Assembly: GCA_934747885.1 (NCBI GenBank)
Contig: CAKVHE010000003.1
Coordinates: 1-24,125 of the forward strand
Origin: an uncultured Clostridia bacterium
GTDB taxonomy: Bacteria; Bacillota; Clostridia; Christensenellales; UBA1242
Length of the DNA stretch: 24,125 nucleotides
Reading direction: 5' to 3'
The translations under genes were made by a program, and so were the position numbers. Shown here piece by piece: positions 6,382-13,812 of this stretch (position 1 is the stretch's first letter; each line of letters opens with the position of its first letter). Under the pieces are notes generated by a model. The model was not told the origin of the DNA, searched no databases, and worked only from the letters and a program-made list of their open reading frames with translations.

Positions 6382-7203
6382 ATGGAAAAATTGGAAACTG
6401 TAGCAAACAATGCAATAAATTTAATTGACTTAATGCAACTAAACGGCTTTGGCTATGCAAAAGCAAATGAAATAATTAAGCAAAAAGACATTAGAGTTAA
6501 CGGTGAAAAAGTTAACACAAACATAGCGCTTAAACCGGGCGACAAAGTACTTATTTATACCAAAACCTTGCCGGCGCCAAAGTATACTACCGTTTTTGAA
6601 GACGAAAACATCTTGGTGGTAAACAAGGCAAGTGGTATTGAAATTACGGGCGTACTTGGGCTTGAAGGGCTTATTGGAAATGTTATTCCGGTGCATAGAT
6701 TGGATCGCAACACCAAAGGCTTGGTAATTTTTGCCAAAAACAAGCAAAGCGAACAAAGCCTGCTTGCCTCATTTAAAGATGGCGGCATTACCAAAAAATA
6801 TATGGCAAGAGTTGTGGGTATTCCCGCTAATTTTGATGGCAGAGTTTTTACCGCCAACTTGGTAAAAGACGCAAAATCTGCCTTGGTTAAAATTTATGAC
6901 AAACCAACAAAAAACAGCGTGACAATAAAAACAAGTTTCAAACTTGTTAGCACGGACAAAAAAACAAGCACTTCACTGGTAGAGGTAGGTCTTTTTACGG
7001 GCAAAACGCACCAAATTAGGGCGCATTTGGCGCATTTAGGGTTTCCTATTGTGGGCGACGGCAAATACGGCTTAAATAAGGCGAATTCCGCGTTAAAGGA
7101 AAATACACAGAATTTGTGTTGCTATTACCTAAAACTAAACAACCTACCTACCCCTTTAACTTATCTTAACGGCAAAGAGTTTTTAATTGATGTAAAATTT
7201 TAA
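6382..7203 (+). CDS. RluA-family 23S rRNA pseudouridine synthase
   Basis: A 273-aa enzyme that isomerises uridine to pseudouridine in RNA, probably large-subunit rRNA. An S4 RNA-binding domain covers about residues 14-58 (NEIIKQKDIRVNGEKV). The catalytic domain carries the RluA signature HRLDRNTKGL with catalytic D108. The later family motif TGKTHQIRAHLAHLGFPIVGDGKYG-type segment is intact. The ATG follows AAGGAC. It is the second gene of a two-gene operon ended by a hairpin directly after the stop. The exact target uridine (RluC-, RluD- or RluB-type) cannot be told from sequence alone. Confidence 0.92.
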   Translation: MEKLETVANNAINLIDLMQLNGFGYAKANEIIKQKDIRVNGEKVNTNIALKPGDKVLIYTKTLPAPKYTTVFEDENILVVNKASGIEITGVLGLEGLIGNVIPVHRLDRNTKGLVIFAKNKQSEQSLLASFKDGGITKKYMARVVGIPANFDGRVFTANLVKDAKSALVKIYDKPTKNSVTIKTSFKLVSTDKKTSTSLVEVGLFTGKTHQIRAHLAHLGFPIVGDGKYGLNKANSALKENTQNLCCYYLKLNNLPTPLTYLNGKEFLIDVKF

Positions 7204-7204
7204 A

Positions 7205-7232
7205 GAAAAAGCACTCCAAACGGAGTGCTTTT
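7205..7232. terminator. bidirectional terminator
   Basis: AAAAGCACTCC / GGAGTGCTTTT stem around an AAAC loop. It lies between the stop codons of the convergent pseudouridine synthase (plus) and Hint surface protein (minus) genes. Confidence 0.85.
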
Positions 7233-7245
7233 GTTTTATAAGGTT

Positions 7246-9165
7246 TTATTTTTGCTTAGCGGTAGCCATTAACTGTTCAACATATTCATGCAAACTACTA
7301 AATCTTGTATCGCCGGTATTTGCCTTGTCGGTAAATAGTTGTTCAGACAAACGCAAGCCATAATAATACTCGTCTGGAACACCTAAGTAATCTTTTCTAC
7401 TTGCAAGCGTTCTATTGTCTTTTACATACTTCATATCTTTTATTTCGTACAAATTATTTAATCTGCAAGAAGTTAATATGCCATTTGCGAAGCAGTTAAA
7501 GTGATAGTAAGTAATTAGGTTTGCAAATTCTACTTGCTCTTCTCTATTAGTTAATTTTGTTATTGTTACAACCTCGCCTTTGCTATTAAAGGTACGAGTG
7601 CCAACTTTTGTATTTATGCCAATGTATTCAAAAGTTCCGGTATCCACATTAAAGATACGATGGCGTTTGGTTTCGTCTGGACCAACAAACTTAACGCTGG
7701 TGCCATCACTAAATTCTACCACCGTGTAAGATGTTGCCTTTTTGGTGTTGCTTATCCATAGTGGTTTTGCTAGGTCAAAGTCGCCTTTGTCAAAGTTCCA
7801 TACCAAAATTAGGTCGCTGTAAGTAATATCTTTTAATTTTTTGTTTACATATTTTTTCTTCTTTTCGTCGTATACGGTTATTTCGGTATTAACTTCAAGA
7901 CAAGGTGCATAAAAAAATGTTATAGTTGTATTTTCTGTAAAAGTGATATTTAAATTAGTTCCTTTGTCCCAATATTTAGAATAAAAACCATCAAAGTATG
8001 ATGCCGTAATGTTACCATGTCCAGATTCCAATGTTAAGCTATAATTTGCCAAAATCTGTTTTAGTGTTAAGCCACTTTCCACTTCCAATGACGTTATTTC
8101 AGTACCATTTTGAGTAACTCTGTTAATTCCCCCCCCACTTAGGGTATGCTCCTCCATACACCTAAACGTCAAGGTAATTAGTTTTGGAACAACAAGCGTA
8201 TACTTCACCGCCACTCTGCTTCCGGCAATTTCCACACCACTTGCGTTCTTTGGCAAAACCGTTATCAAATAAGCACCACTATTCAATCCAGCAAGTGCCG
8301 ACTTTAAATCAAGGCTTGTGGTATCTTTATTCAAAATTTTCTTTAATATGCCAAGAGTGGCATCAGTATCACCTACCACGCTTGTTTGCGCCAAAAGTGA
8401 TGCACCACTTGTGGTGGTTTCTTTTGCCCATACTTCATAGGTTTCGGCACCAGATACAGCATTAAAGGTTAACATGTTACCTTTTAGTGTATATTGGCTA
8501 ATACGAAAATTGAGAGTAAAATTCCAATTCGCATTTTCTATTTTTACTGATTTGCTCAAATCTACTTTTGCTTCGGCTTTAATAAATAAGTGTTCACCAC
8601 CGGCTACTTGTACCGTTTCTCCGTTTGTTAGCACTGTTCCGCTCGTAAAGTCCGGCAAAGTTGCCCCCGTGCCTTTTACATACGAATAAGTAACCGCAAC
8701 ATTGCTATCTGCCACTGCTGGCGCCGTTAATACGACATCGTTAGATACTGCGTTGGTTGGCAAGGTATAGTAAAAATAGTAAGTTATTGCTATGCTGGTT
8801 GTGCCGGCATTAACTTTTGCTTTTATTGCGTCGTTTGAAATAAAGTCTACCTTTTCTTGTATGCTGGTCAGTGCGTCATTTTGCACACCTTCAGTGGTGG
8901 TGCCGTCATACACTTTTAGCCAATCAGTAGCCGTACTGCTTTCACTAAGTACCTTGCTGGTGGTACGGTCAGTGCCTGCTACATCACCCAAACGAGTTGC
9001 ATATAGCGTGCCTTCTACCGCATCAAACTTTAAGCTAAGCTGGTTGGCAATCGCCACTTGAAAATTTGTAAGTGTTGCAAACACACCCACTGCAAGCAAA
9101 CATAATGCACTTACTATAGAAATTATGGTGGCAATTAACTTTGTTTTTGCTGTGTTTCTCTTCAT
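7246..9165 (-). CDS. surface protein with C-terminal Hint (hedgehog/intein) domain
   Basis: A 639-aa exported protein. Residues 8-30 form a hydrophobic signal or anchor segment. Residues 1-220 match the protein at 19911-21512 and are otherwise unfamiliar. Residues about 223-328 look like an Ig/fibronectin-type module, and 329-420 like an InlB/Listeria-Bacteroides repeat (FDGFYSKYWD...ITFFY). From C422 a Hint domain is recognisable: CLEVNTEI (block A), DGTSVKF...H502 (block B), and LITYYHFNCFANGIL (block F/G, H555). The final His-Asn needed for intein C-terminal cleavage is replaced by TSC, so splicing is unlikely; an N-S acyl shift at C422 as in hedgehog is possible. About 85 residues follow. 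ATG follows AGGAGA. A G8 tract (8129-8136) lies in the coding region. The Hint call is from motif pattern only. Confidence 0.75.
   Translation of the reverse strand: MKRNTAKTKLIATIISIVSALCLLAVGVFATLTNFQVAIANQLSLKFDAVEGTLYATRLGDVAGTDRTTSKVLSESSTATDWLKVYDGTTTEGVQNDALTSIQEKVDFISNDAIKAKVNAGTTSIAITYYFYYTLPTNAVSNDVVLTAPAVADSNVAVTYSYVKGTGATLPDFTSGTVLTNGETVQVAGGEHLFIKAEAKVDLSKSVKIENANWNFTLNFRISQYTLKGNMLTFNAVSGAETYEVWAKETTTSGASLLAQTSVVGDTDATLGILKKILNKDTTSLDLKSALAGLNSGAYLITVLPKNASGVEIAGSRVAVKYTLVVPKLITLTFRCMEEHTLSGGGINRVTQNGTEITSLEVESGLTLKQILANYSLTLESGHGNITASYFDGFYSKYWDKGTNLNITFTENTTITFFYAPCLEVNTEITVYDEKKKKYVNKKLKDITYSDLILVWNFDKGDFDLAKPLWISNTKKATSYTVVEFSDGTSVKFVGPDETKRHRIFNVDTGTFEYIGINTKVGTRTFNSKGEVVTITKLTNREEQVEFANLITYYHFNCFANGILTSCRLNNLYEIKDMKYVKDNRTLASRKDYLGVPDEYYYGLRLSEQLFTDKANTGDTRFSSLHEYVEQLMATAKQK
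8129..8136 (-). repeat. in-frame G8 homopolymer in the Hint gene
   Basis: Eight consecutive G on the coding strand at about residues 341-344 (SGGGIN), in the InlB-like module and upstream of the Hint domain. Gain or loss of one G would shift the frame and remove the Hint domain. Confidence 0.85.
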
Positions 9166-9335
9166 AAGTTTCTCCTTGTCTGTTTATTTCTTTGCTATTA
9201 CCTATTCACTCTCGCTCAAAGCGTGAACTGAGTAGGCGCTAGCCTTTTGCATAAGCCTTTTGGGCTTATTGCGTTGCAAAACGCAGGCAATGGGAAATGG
9301 GCAACTAAAATCACTTTTGGTTACCTTTATTTAAG

Positions 9336-9485
9336 TCAAAAATACCGCAAATTTGGGCGTTGGACCGTTGCCTCAGCTTTGCTATCTTCTAGTACGCTTT
9401 TAGCGACTAAATGGCGCCCCCCCCCCCATGAAACTGTAGGAATTATAAGGCTTTTAGCCACTTTTACATTACTTACTATTGCCAT
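9336..9485 (-). CDS. small leader ORF with G11 tract, copy 1
   Basis: A 49-codon ORF with a perfect AGGAGG eight bases before the ATG. It starts MAIVSNVKVAKSLIIPTVSW, runs through the G11 tract as GGG, and ends RPNLRYF. It lies 170 bases upstream of the Hint surface-protein gene on the same strand. A second copy (21701-21787) stands before the paralogous gene. With 12 G the ORF would end in GAPFSR (as in copy 2), and with 10 or 13 in GAI. In the 20 codons before the tract the two copies differ at nine bases, all changing amino acids and none silent. Purifying selection on the peptide is therefore not supported; it may be a translated regulatory leader. No family is recognised. Confidence 0.5.
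   Translation of the reverse strand: MAIVSNVKVAKSLIIPTVSWGGGRHLVAKSVLEDSKAEATVQRPNLRYF
9417..9427 (-). repeat. homopolymeric G11 tract
   Basis: Eleven consecutive G on the gene strand, in an AT-rich region, inside the small ORF upstream of the Hint gene. The matching tract at the paralogous locus has 12. Directly after it is an imperfect hairpin (AGT-CGCT / AGCG-T-ACT). Confidence 0.9.
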
Positions 9486-9519
9486 TATAATTTCCTCCTT
9501 TTCATTAGTTTTGGGTGGT

Positions 9520-9571
9520 GTTAGTTTGCTACTAACAATTTTATTTTATAATAAAAACAAAAAGCTGTCAA
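9520..9571 (-). promoter_or_regulatory. promoter and 5'-end hairpin of the Hint gene leader
   Basis: Minus strand: -35 TTGACA (9566-9571), 17-base spacer, -10 TAAAAT (9543-9548). The predicted transcript starts near 9536, exactly where a perfect 6-bp hairpin GTTAGT-AGCAA-ACTAAC (9536-9520) begins, which could protect the mRNA 5' end. All elements are kept in copy 2. Confidence 0.65.
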
Positions 9572-9589
9572 ACAAATTAACGGCTTTTT
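9559..9589 (-). terminator. terminator-like hairpin after the miaB-ynbB operon
   Basis: AAAAAGCCGT / ACAGCTTTTT stem (one C-A mismatch) with an 11-base loop, 94 bases past the ynbB stop on the same strand. Its right arm contains the -35 TTGACA of the next promoter, so terminator and promoter overlap. Copy 2 has a perfect version. Confidence 0.6.
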
Positions 9590-9683
9590 ATAAAATTTTA
9601 TATAACTAATATTTCTTTCCAACTCCAAACTTGCTCACTAGCAATTTGATGATTTTAACAAAAATTTTTTTAACTGAGCAGTA

Positions 9684-10898
9684 TCATTTCTCCAGCGTGT
9701 TGGCATACGCCTCGGCAAAGGCTTTTATTTGGTAGTACGAAATTCCGCCTTGGAAATAGGCAGTAAATGGTGCACGCAGTGGTCCATCGGCGCTCATTTC
9801 CATAGACGAGCCTTGCACGAAACACCCCGCTGCCATAATAACTGGATCATCATAGCCGGGCATATCGCTTGGCTCCGGCACTGCGTAAGCATCTACCGGC
9901 GAATATTTTTGCACGCACTGAATAAATTTTATCATTTTTTTGCGGTCTTTAAATTCAATGCGTCTAATTAAGTCAAGTGGCAACTTGTCGGTTGTTGGAT
10001 AGGACGCAATGCCCATTTTTTCAAGCACTTTGCCGACCAAAAGTTGACCTTTTAGCGCGCCAGCCACAACACTTGGCGCCATAAAAAAGCCTTGAAATAA
10101 TTCTCGGTATCCAGCGCTATATGCCCCAACTTCGGCGCCCAAACCAACACCATATAGTCTATGTGCAATTTTTTCAATAAGTTCTTTGTTTCCGGCAACA
10201 TAACCGCCGTTGGAAACAATGCCTCCACCAGGGTTTTTGTTAAGCGAATCAACAATAATGTCGGCGCCCACTTCTAGCGGTGATTTTTCTTCAGTAAATG
10301 TACCATAACAAAAATCTACAAAAACTTTTACTTTTGGATCTACTGACTTTACAAATTTACAAATTTTTTCTATGTCTTTGTTGCTCAAACAGTCACGATT
10401 GGCATATCCGCTAGAGCGTTGCAAATAAATTAGTTTTGGTTTTTTTGCTAGCATTTCAGCTTTAATTTTATCGTAATTAAAGTCGCCATCAGCCTGCAAG
10501 TCAACGTAATAAAAGTTTATGCCGTATTCCTTTAAACTTCCAATACCATCGCCATCAATGGCATTTTGCAAACTATCATACACTCCGCCGGTTACCGAAA
10601 GAACGCAATCGCCCGTGCGCAAAATACCAAACAGTGCCGTAGAAAGCGTGTGAGTTCCACAAGTAAAATATGGCGAAACTATAGCGTCTTCGGCGCCAAG
10701 CGCGCTAGAATAAACGCCTGCCAATTTTTCTTTGCCAAGATCGCTATAACCATAGCCCGAAGAACCATTAAAATGCTCGAGGCCAACCTTGTTTTCTTCA
10801 AAGGCCTTTAAAATGCGTTTTTGATTTTTAAACGCAATATCATCAATTTTTTCAAACATTAGCGCAAGATCACGCTCAATTTCTTCTATTTTTTGCAT
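9684..10898 (-). CDS. ynbB: methionine gamma-lyase-family PLP protein (YnbB-like)
   Basis: A 404-aa fold-type I PLP enzyme of the family once called aluminium resistance protein. The signature DSLNKNPGGGIVSNGGYVAG carries the presumed PLP lysine, and DFCYGTF and YLQRSSGYANR match family blocks. Its true substrate is not established; cysteine/methionine gamma-lyase-like chemistry is assumed from homology. It is the last gene of the miaB-mutS-mutL-miaA-ynbB operon, as in many Bacillota, and overlaps miaA by 13 bases. ATG at 10898 follows AAGGAG. Length is typical for the family. Confidence 0.88.
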   Translation of the reverse strand: MQKIEEIERDLALMFEKIDDIAFKNQKRILKAFEENKVGLEHFNGSSGYGYSDLGKEKLAGVYSSALGAEDAIVSPYFTCGTHTLSTALFGILRTGDCVLSVTGGVYDSLQNAIDGDGIGSLKEYGINFYYVDLQADGDFNYDKIKAEMLAKKPKLIYLQRSSGYANRDCLSNKDIEKICKFVKSVDPKVKVFVDFCYGTFTEEKSPLEVGADIIVDSLNKNPGGGIVSNGGYVAGNKELIEKIAHRLYGVGLGAEVGAYSAGYRELFQGFFMAPSVVAGALKGQLLVGKVLEKMGIASYPTTDKLPLDLIRRIEFKDRKKMIKFIQCVQKYSPVDAYAVPEPSDMPGYDDPVIMAAGCFVQGSSMEMSADGPLRAPFTAYFQGGISYYQIKAFAEAYANTLEK

Positions 10899-11794
10899 AA
10901 ATGCTCCTTACAAATTTGTTCTATCTTTTCCGTTTCAGTCGAACTAAACCACTCCACGCCTTTTAAATGATTAAACCACGTGTATTGACGCTTTACATAA
11001 TTGCGTGAGTGCTGTTTTATTAGTTCCACTAGACGAGCTTTGCCATATTTTCCGCGTTTGTAGTCAAAAAATTCGCGGTAGCCAATTGCCAAACCTTGTT
11101 GAGTATTTTCTTTTAGCCCTGCCTTGACAAGCGCGTCAAACTCTTCTTCTAGCCCACCATCTAGCATTTTATCCACTCTTTCGTTAACTCTTTTATAAAG
11201 TTCTTCGCGCGGGGAAGTTAAACCAATAATTAGCGCATCATACACAAAGTTTTTGTCTTTGTCTAGTACTTGAAACTCTCCGCCACTTTTTAGCACACAA
11301 ATGGCACGAATTATCGCTTTATGCTTTGTTTTTGGCACCAAATTTGCCACATTTTTGTCCAGTCCGTTTAGGATATCCCACAAATAATCCTCGCCTTTTT
11401 CAGCCAAAATTTGCTCATATTTTGCGCGATCACTTTCGCTTGTTTGCTCGCCTGCAAAATTGTAGTCATAAAGCAAACTGTTAAAGTATAGTCCGGTGCC
11501 ACCAACCACAATTGGGACTTTACCCTTTTGCGTAATTTCGTCAATTGCTTTTTTTGCGCCAGTTAGCCAATCTGCAGTAGTAAATTTTTCGTTTAAATCC
11601 GCCACATTTAACATATAGTGTGGAATGCCTTGCATTTCGCTTTCAGTAACCTTTGCGGTGCCAATGTCCATACCCTTATATACTTGCATTGAATCAGCAG
11701 AAACAATTTCGCCGTCAAACTTTTTTGCAAGCGTTATTGCAAGCGCCGATTTTCCCACGCCCGTTGCGCCAAGCACGCAAATTATTTTTTGCAC
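10886..11794 (-). CDS. miaA: MiaA, tRNA dimethylallyltransferase
   Basis: A 302-aa enzyme that transfers dimethylallyl from DMAPP to N6 of A37 in tRNAs reading UNN codons. The P-loop GATGVGKS is at residues 9-16, followed by DSMQVYKGMDIGTAK. Substrate-channel and zinc-less C-terminal features fit bacterial MiaA. MiaB (16412-17764), which methylthiolates the same base, is in the same operon. Translation starts at GTG: the mutL stop and miaA start overlap as TAGTG, with AGGAG nine or so bases upstream, suggesting translational coupling. It overlaps ynbB by 13 bases. Confidence 0.94.
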   Translation of the reverse strand: MQKIICVLGATGVGKSALAITLAKKFDGEIVSADSMQVYKGMDIGTAKVTESEMQGIPHYMLNVADLNEKFTTADWLTGAKKAIDEITQKGKVPIVVGGTGLYFNSLLYDYNFAGEQTSESDRAKYEQILAEKGEDYLWDILNGLDKNVANLVPKTKHKAIIRAICVLKSGGEFQVLDKDKNFVYDALIIGLTSPREELYKRVNERVDKMLDGGLEEEFDALVKAGLKENTQQGLAIGYREFFDYKRGKYGKARLVELIKQHSRNYVKRQYTWFNHLKGVEWFSSTETEKIEQICKEHLCKK

Positions 11795-13803
11795 TATACT
11801 ATTCTCCTAAACCATTTTTCGATTTCCGAACGCTCAATTATGGTAATAATTGGCCTGCCATGAGGGCAAAGTAACACGGTTTTGTGCTTATCAAATTCAG
11901 CAAGTAAGGCATGTATTTCGTCCGTGGATAGTTCATCACCGCCTTTTACCGCAGACTTGCAAGCGTGAGTGGCAATACGATGTCGAATAAAGTCCAAAGT
12001 CTTTTGTTGACGTAAAACTTTTATGTCGCCAAGAATTTGGTCAAAAAAGTCTTTCAAGTTGAGTTCTGCCAGTGCAAAAGGTACCTCTGTTACTCTAAAA
12101 CTTTCTTTGCCAAATTCTTCTACCGTAAAGCCTAGCGCTTGCAGGTTTTGCAAGTTTTCACGCAGAAATTCCGCTTCCAAAGTGTTGGTATTTAATAAAT
12201 ATGGCACAAGTAGTTGTTGAGTGGCAATTTTGCCCTCATTAAATTCTTTAGAAAACTTATCAAAAAGCAAACGCTCATGCCCAGCATGCTGGTCTAGCAT
12301 AAACATTTTGTTTTGATGTTCCAAAATTATGTAAGTATTAAATATTGTGCCCACAATGCGTGGAACTTCGGTTGCCGTAAACGAGCCCTGAGTTAAATCG
12401 TCCTCGGTTACTGGTTTGCCGGCAACGGTTTCAAGATTTTTTAGCAAAGTACTACCAAAGTTAACGTTTGAACGAAAAGCGTCACTTTCTTGATGCAAAT
12501 ATTTTAGGCTATCGAAAAGTTGACGGCGTTTTTGCTCCAATTCCTCCGGCTTGACCGCATTAACCTCCGGCGAAAGTTCTTCACTTTGCTCGGCACTGGC
12601 CGAATTGTCCGCCGCGGTATACAAATTGGTTATAATTGGGTTAATTGGTACTGCTTGCACATCAAACGAATTATTTTCACCCAATATGGTTGGTTTGGCT
12701 TCGCTTAGTTGCGCATCGCTGGCTAATTCAATAACCTTATCACCACCCTCATCTTCGGGCAATATTTCGGTTTTTTTTATTTGTGGCTTAATTAAGTTAT
12801 CTGTCGCTGATGCAAAATAGGTCGCACCATTTAATGCGCGGTTAATGGTTTCAAAAATTTTGTAGTAAATCTTGCCCGATTCTTCAAACCTAACATCAAG
12901 CTTGTTTGGATGCACATTTACATCCACCTTAGAAAAGTCCATATCAATATATAAAACATAAAATGGGAATTGACGCTTCATTAAGTATTCACCATAAGCA
13001 TTATGAATGGCGCTTGCTATGGTGGAGTTTATTACATAACGATGATTTAACGCTATGGTTTGATATGACCTATTTGGTTTGGTAAAGGTCGGTTTGCCTA
13101 TGTAGCCATAAATTTTCATATCGTCAAAATCTTTTTCTACATACATGGTGCCTTCTACCGCACCCTTGCCATACACACAATACATAGCATCTTGAATGCC
13201 CTTGCCCGTGCTTTGATACACCACCTTGCCGTCCGCCACATACTTAAACGCCAAACATGGGTTGCACAAAATAAAGCGCTCCATAAGATTGGTTATTTCC
13301 GCTTCTTCGGTACGCTCCTTTTTTAAAAACTTTGCTCTAGCTGGCAAATTGAAAAATAGGTTTTCCGAACATATAGTAGTGCCGTTTGATGCACTAGCAA
13401 CTTCTGGCGCGCTTACCACGCCCCCTACTGCCGAAATAGTTCCCGCAGTTTCGGCGTCTGCCGGCTTGCTGGTTATGGTAACTTCAGCCACGGCACCAAT
13501 AGATGCAAGCGCCTCGCCTCTAAACCCAAGAGTGTGAATGGCAACCAAATCGTCAGCGGTCTTTATTTTTGACGTTGCGTGTGGCATAAACGCCTTTGGT
13601 AAATCTTCCATAGCAATGCCGCACCCATTATCCGTAACACGAATACACTTTATCCCGCCGCCAACAATTTCTACTGTTATTGCCGAACTTTTTGCATCTA
13701 TGCTATTCTCTACAAGCTCTTTTACTATGCTTGATGGTCTTTCTACAACCTCACCCGCAGCAATTAGGTTATAGACCTTTGGCTCTAATACATTGATTGC
13801 CAT
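11794..13803 (-). CDS. mutL: MutL, mismatch-repair ATPase/endonuclease
   Basis: A 669-aa mismatch-repair mediator that couples MutS to downstream excision. The N-terminal GHKL ATPase has ELVENSIDA, DNGCGI and TLGFRGEAL. A low-complexity acidic linker covers about residues 340-450. The C-terminal dimerisation domain carries endonuclease motifs: DQHAGHERLLFD at 504-515, ACKSAVKGG, and CPHGRP near the end. The usual DQHA-x2-E-x4-E motif has Asp (D515) at the last position. Nicking activity therefore seems likely but with a conservative change. It starts 9 bases after the mutS stop with AAGGAG before the ATG, and shares one base with miaA. Confidence 0.95.
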   Translation of the reverse strand: MAINVLEPKVYNLIAAGEVVERPSSIVKELVENSIDAKSSAITVEIVGGGIKCIRVTDNGCGIAMEDLPKAFMPHATSKIKTADDLVAIHTLGFRGEALASIGAVAEVTITSKPADAETAGTISAVGGVVSAPEVASASNGTTICSENLFFNLPARAKFLKKERTEEAEITNLMERFILCNPCLAFKYVADGKVVYQSTGKGIQDAMYCVYGKGAVEGTMYVEKDFDDMKIYGYIGKPTFTKPNRSYQTIALNHRYVINSTIASAIHNAYGEYLMKRQFPFYVLYIDMDFSKVDVNVHPNKLDVRFEESGKIYYKIFETINRALNGATYFASATDNLIKPQIKKTEILPEDEGGDKVIELASDAQLSEAKPTILGENNSFDVQAVPINPIITNLYTAADNSASAEQSEELSPEVNAVKPEELEQKRRQLFDSLKYLHQESDAFRSNVNFGSTLLKNLETVAGKPVTEDDLTQGSFTATEVPRIVGTIFNTYIILEHQNKMFMLDQHAGHERLLFDKFSKEFNEGKIATQQLLVPYLLNTNTLEAEFLRENLQNLQALGFTVEEFGKESFRVTEVPFALAELNLKDFFDQILGDIKVLRQQKTLDFIRHRIATHACKSAVKGGDELSTDEIHALLAEFDKHKTVLLCPHGRPIITIIERSEIEKWFRRIV

Positions 13804-13812
13804 ATTTTCTCC

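Larger units (their letters stand above)
9395..9650 (-). repeat. duplicated control cassette, copy 1
   Basis: This block is similar along its length to 21700-21955. It contains in order (minus strand) a terminator-like hairpin, promoter, 5'-end hairpin, Shine-Dalgarno, small ORF, G tract and hairpin. Outside the tract the copies are collinear in the small ORF, with mostly substitutions. The duplication extends into the first 220 codons of the surface-protein genes, with a poorly conserved gap between (9166-9390). Confidence 0.85.

Noticed and set aside
9247..9609. 120-codon plus-strand frame across the cassette, with hydrophobic segments and a Pro run from the C tract
   Set aside because: It has no ribosome site, runs antisense to the promoter and small ORF, and the equivalent frame in the second cassette hits a stop soon after the tract.
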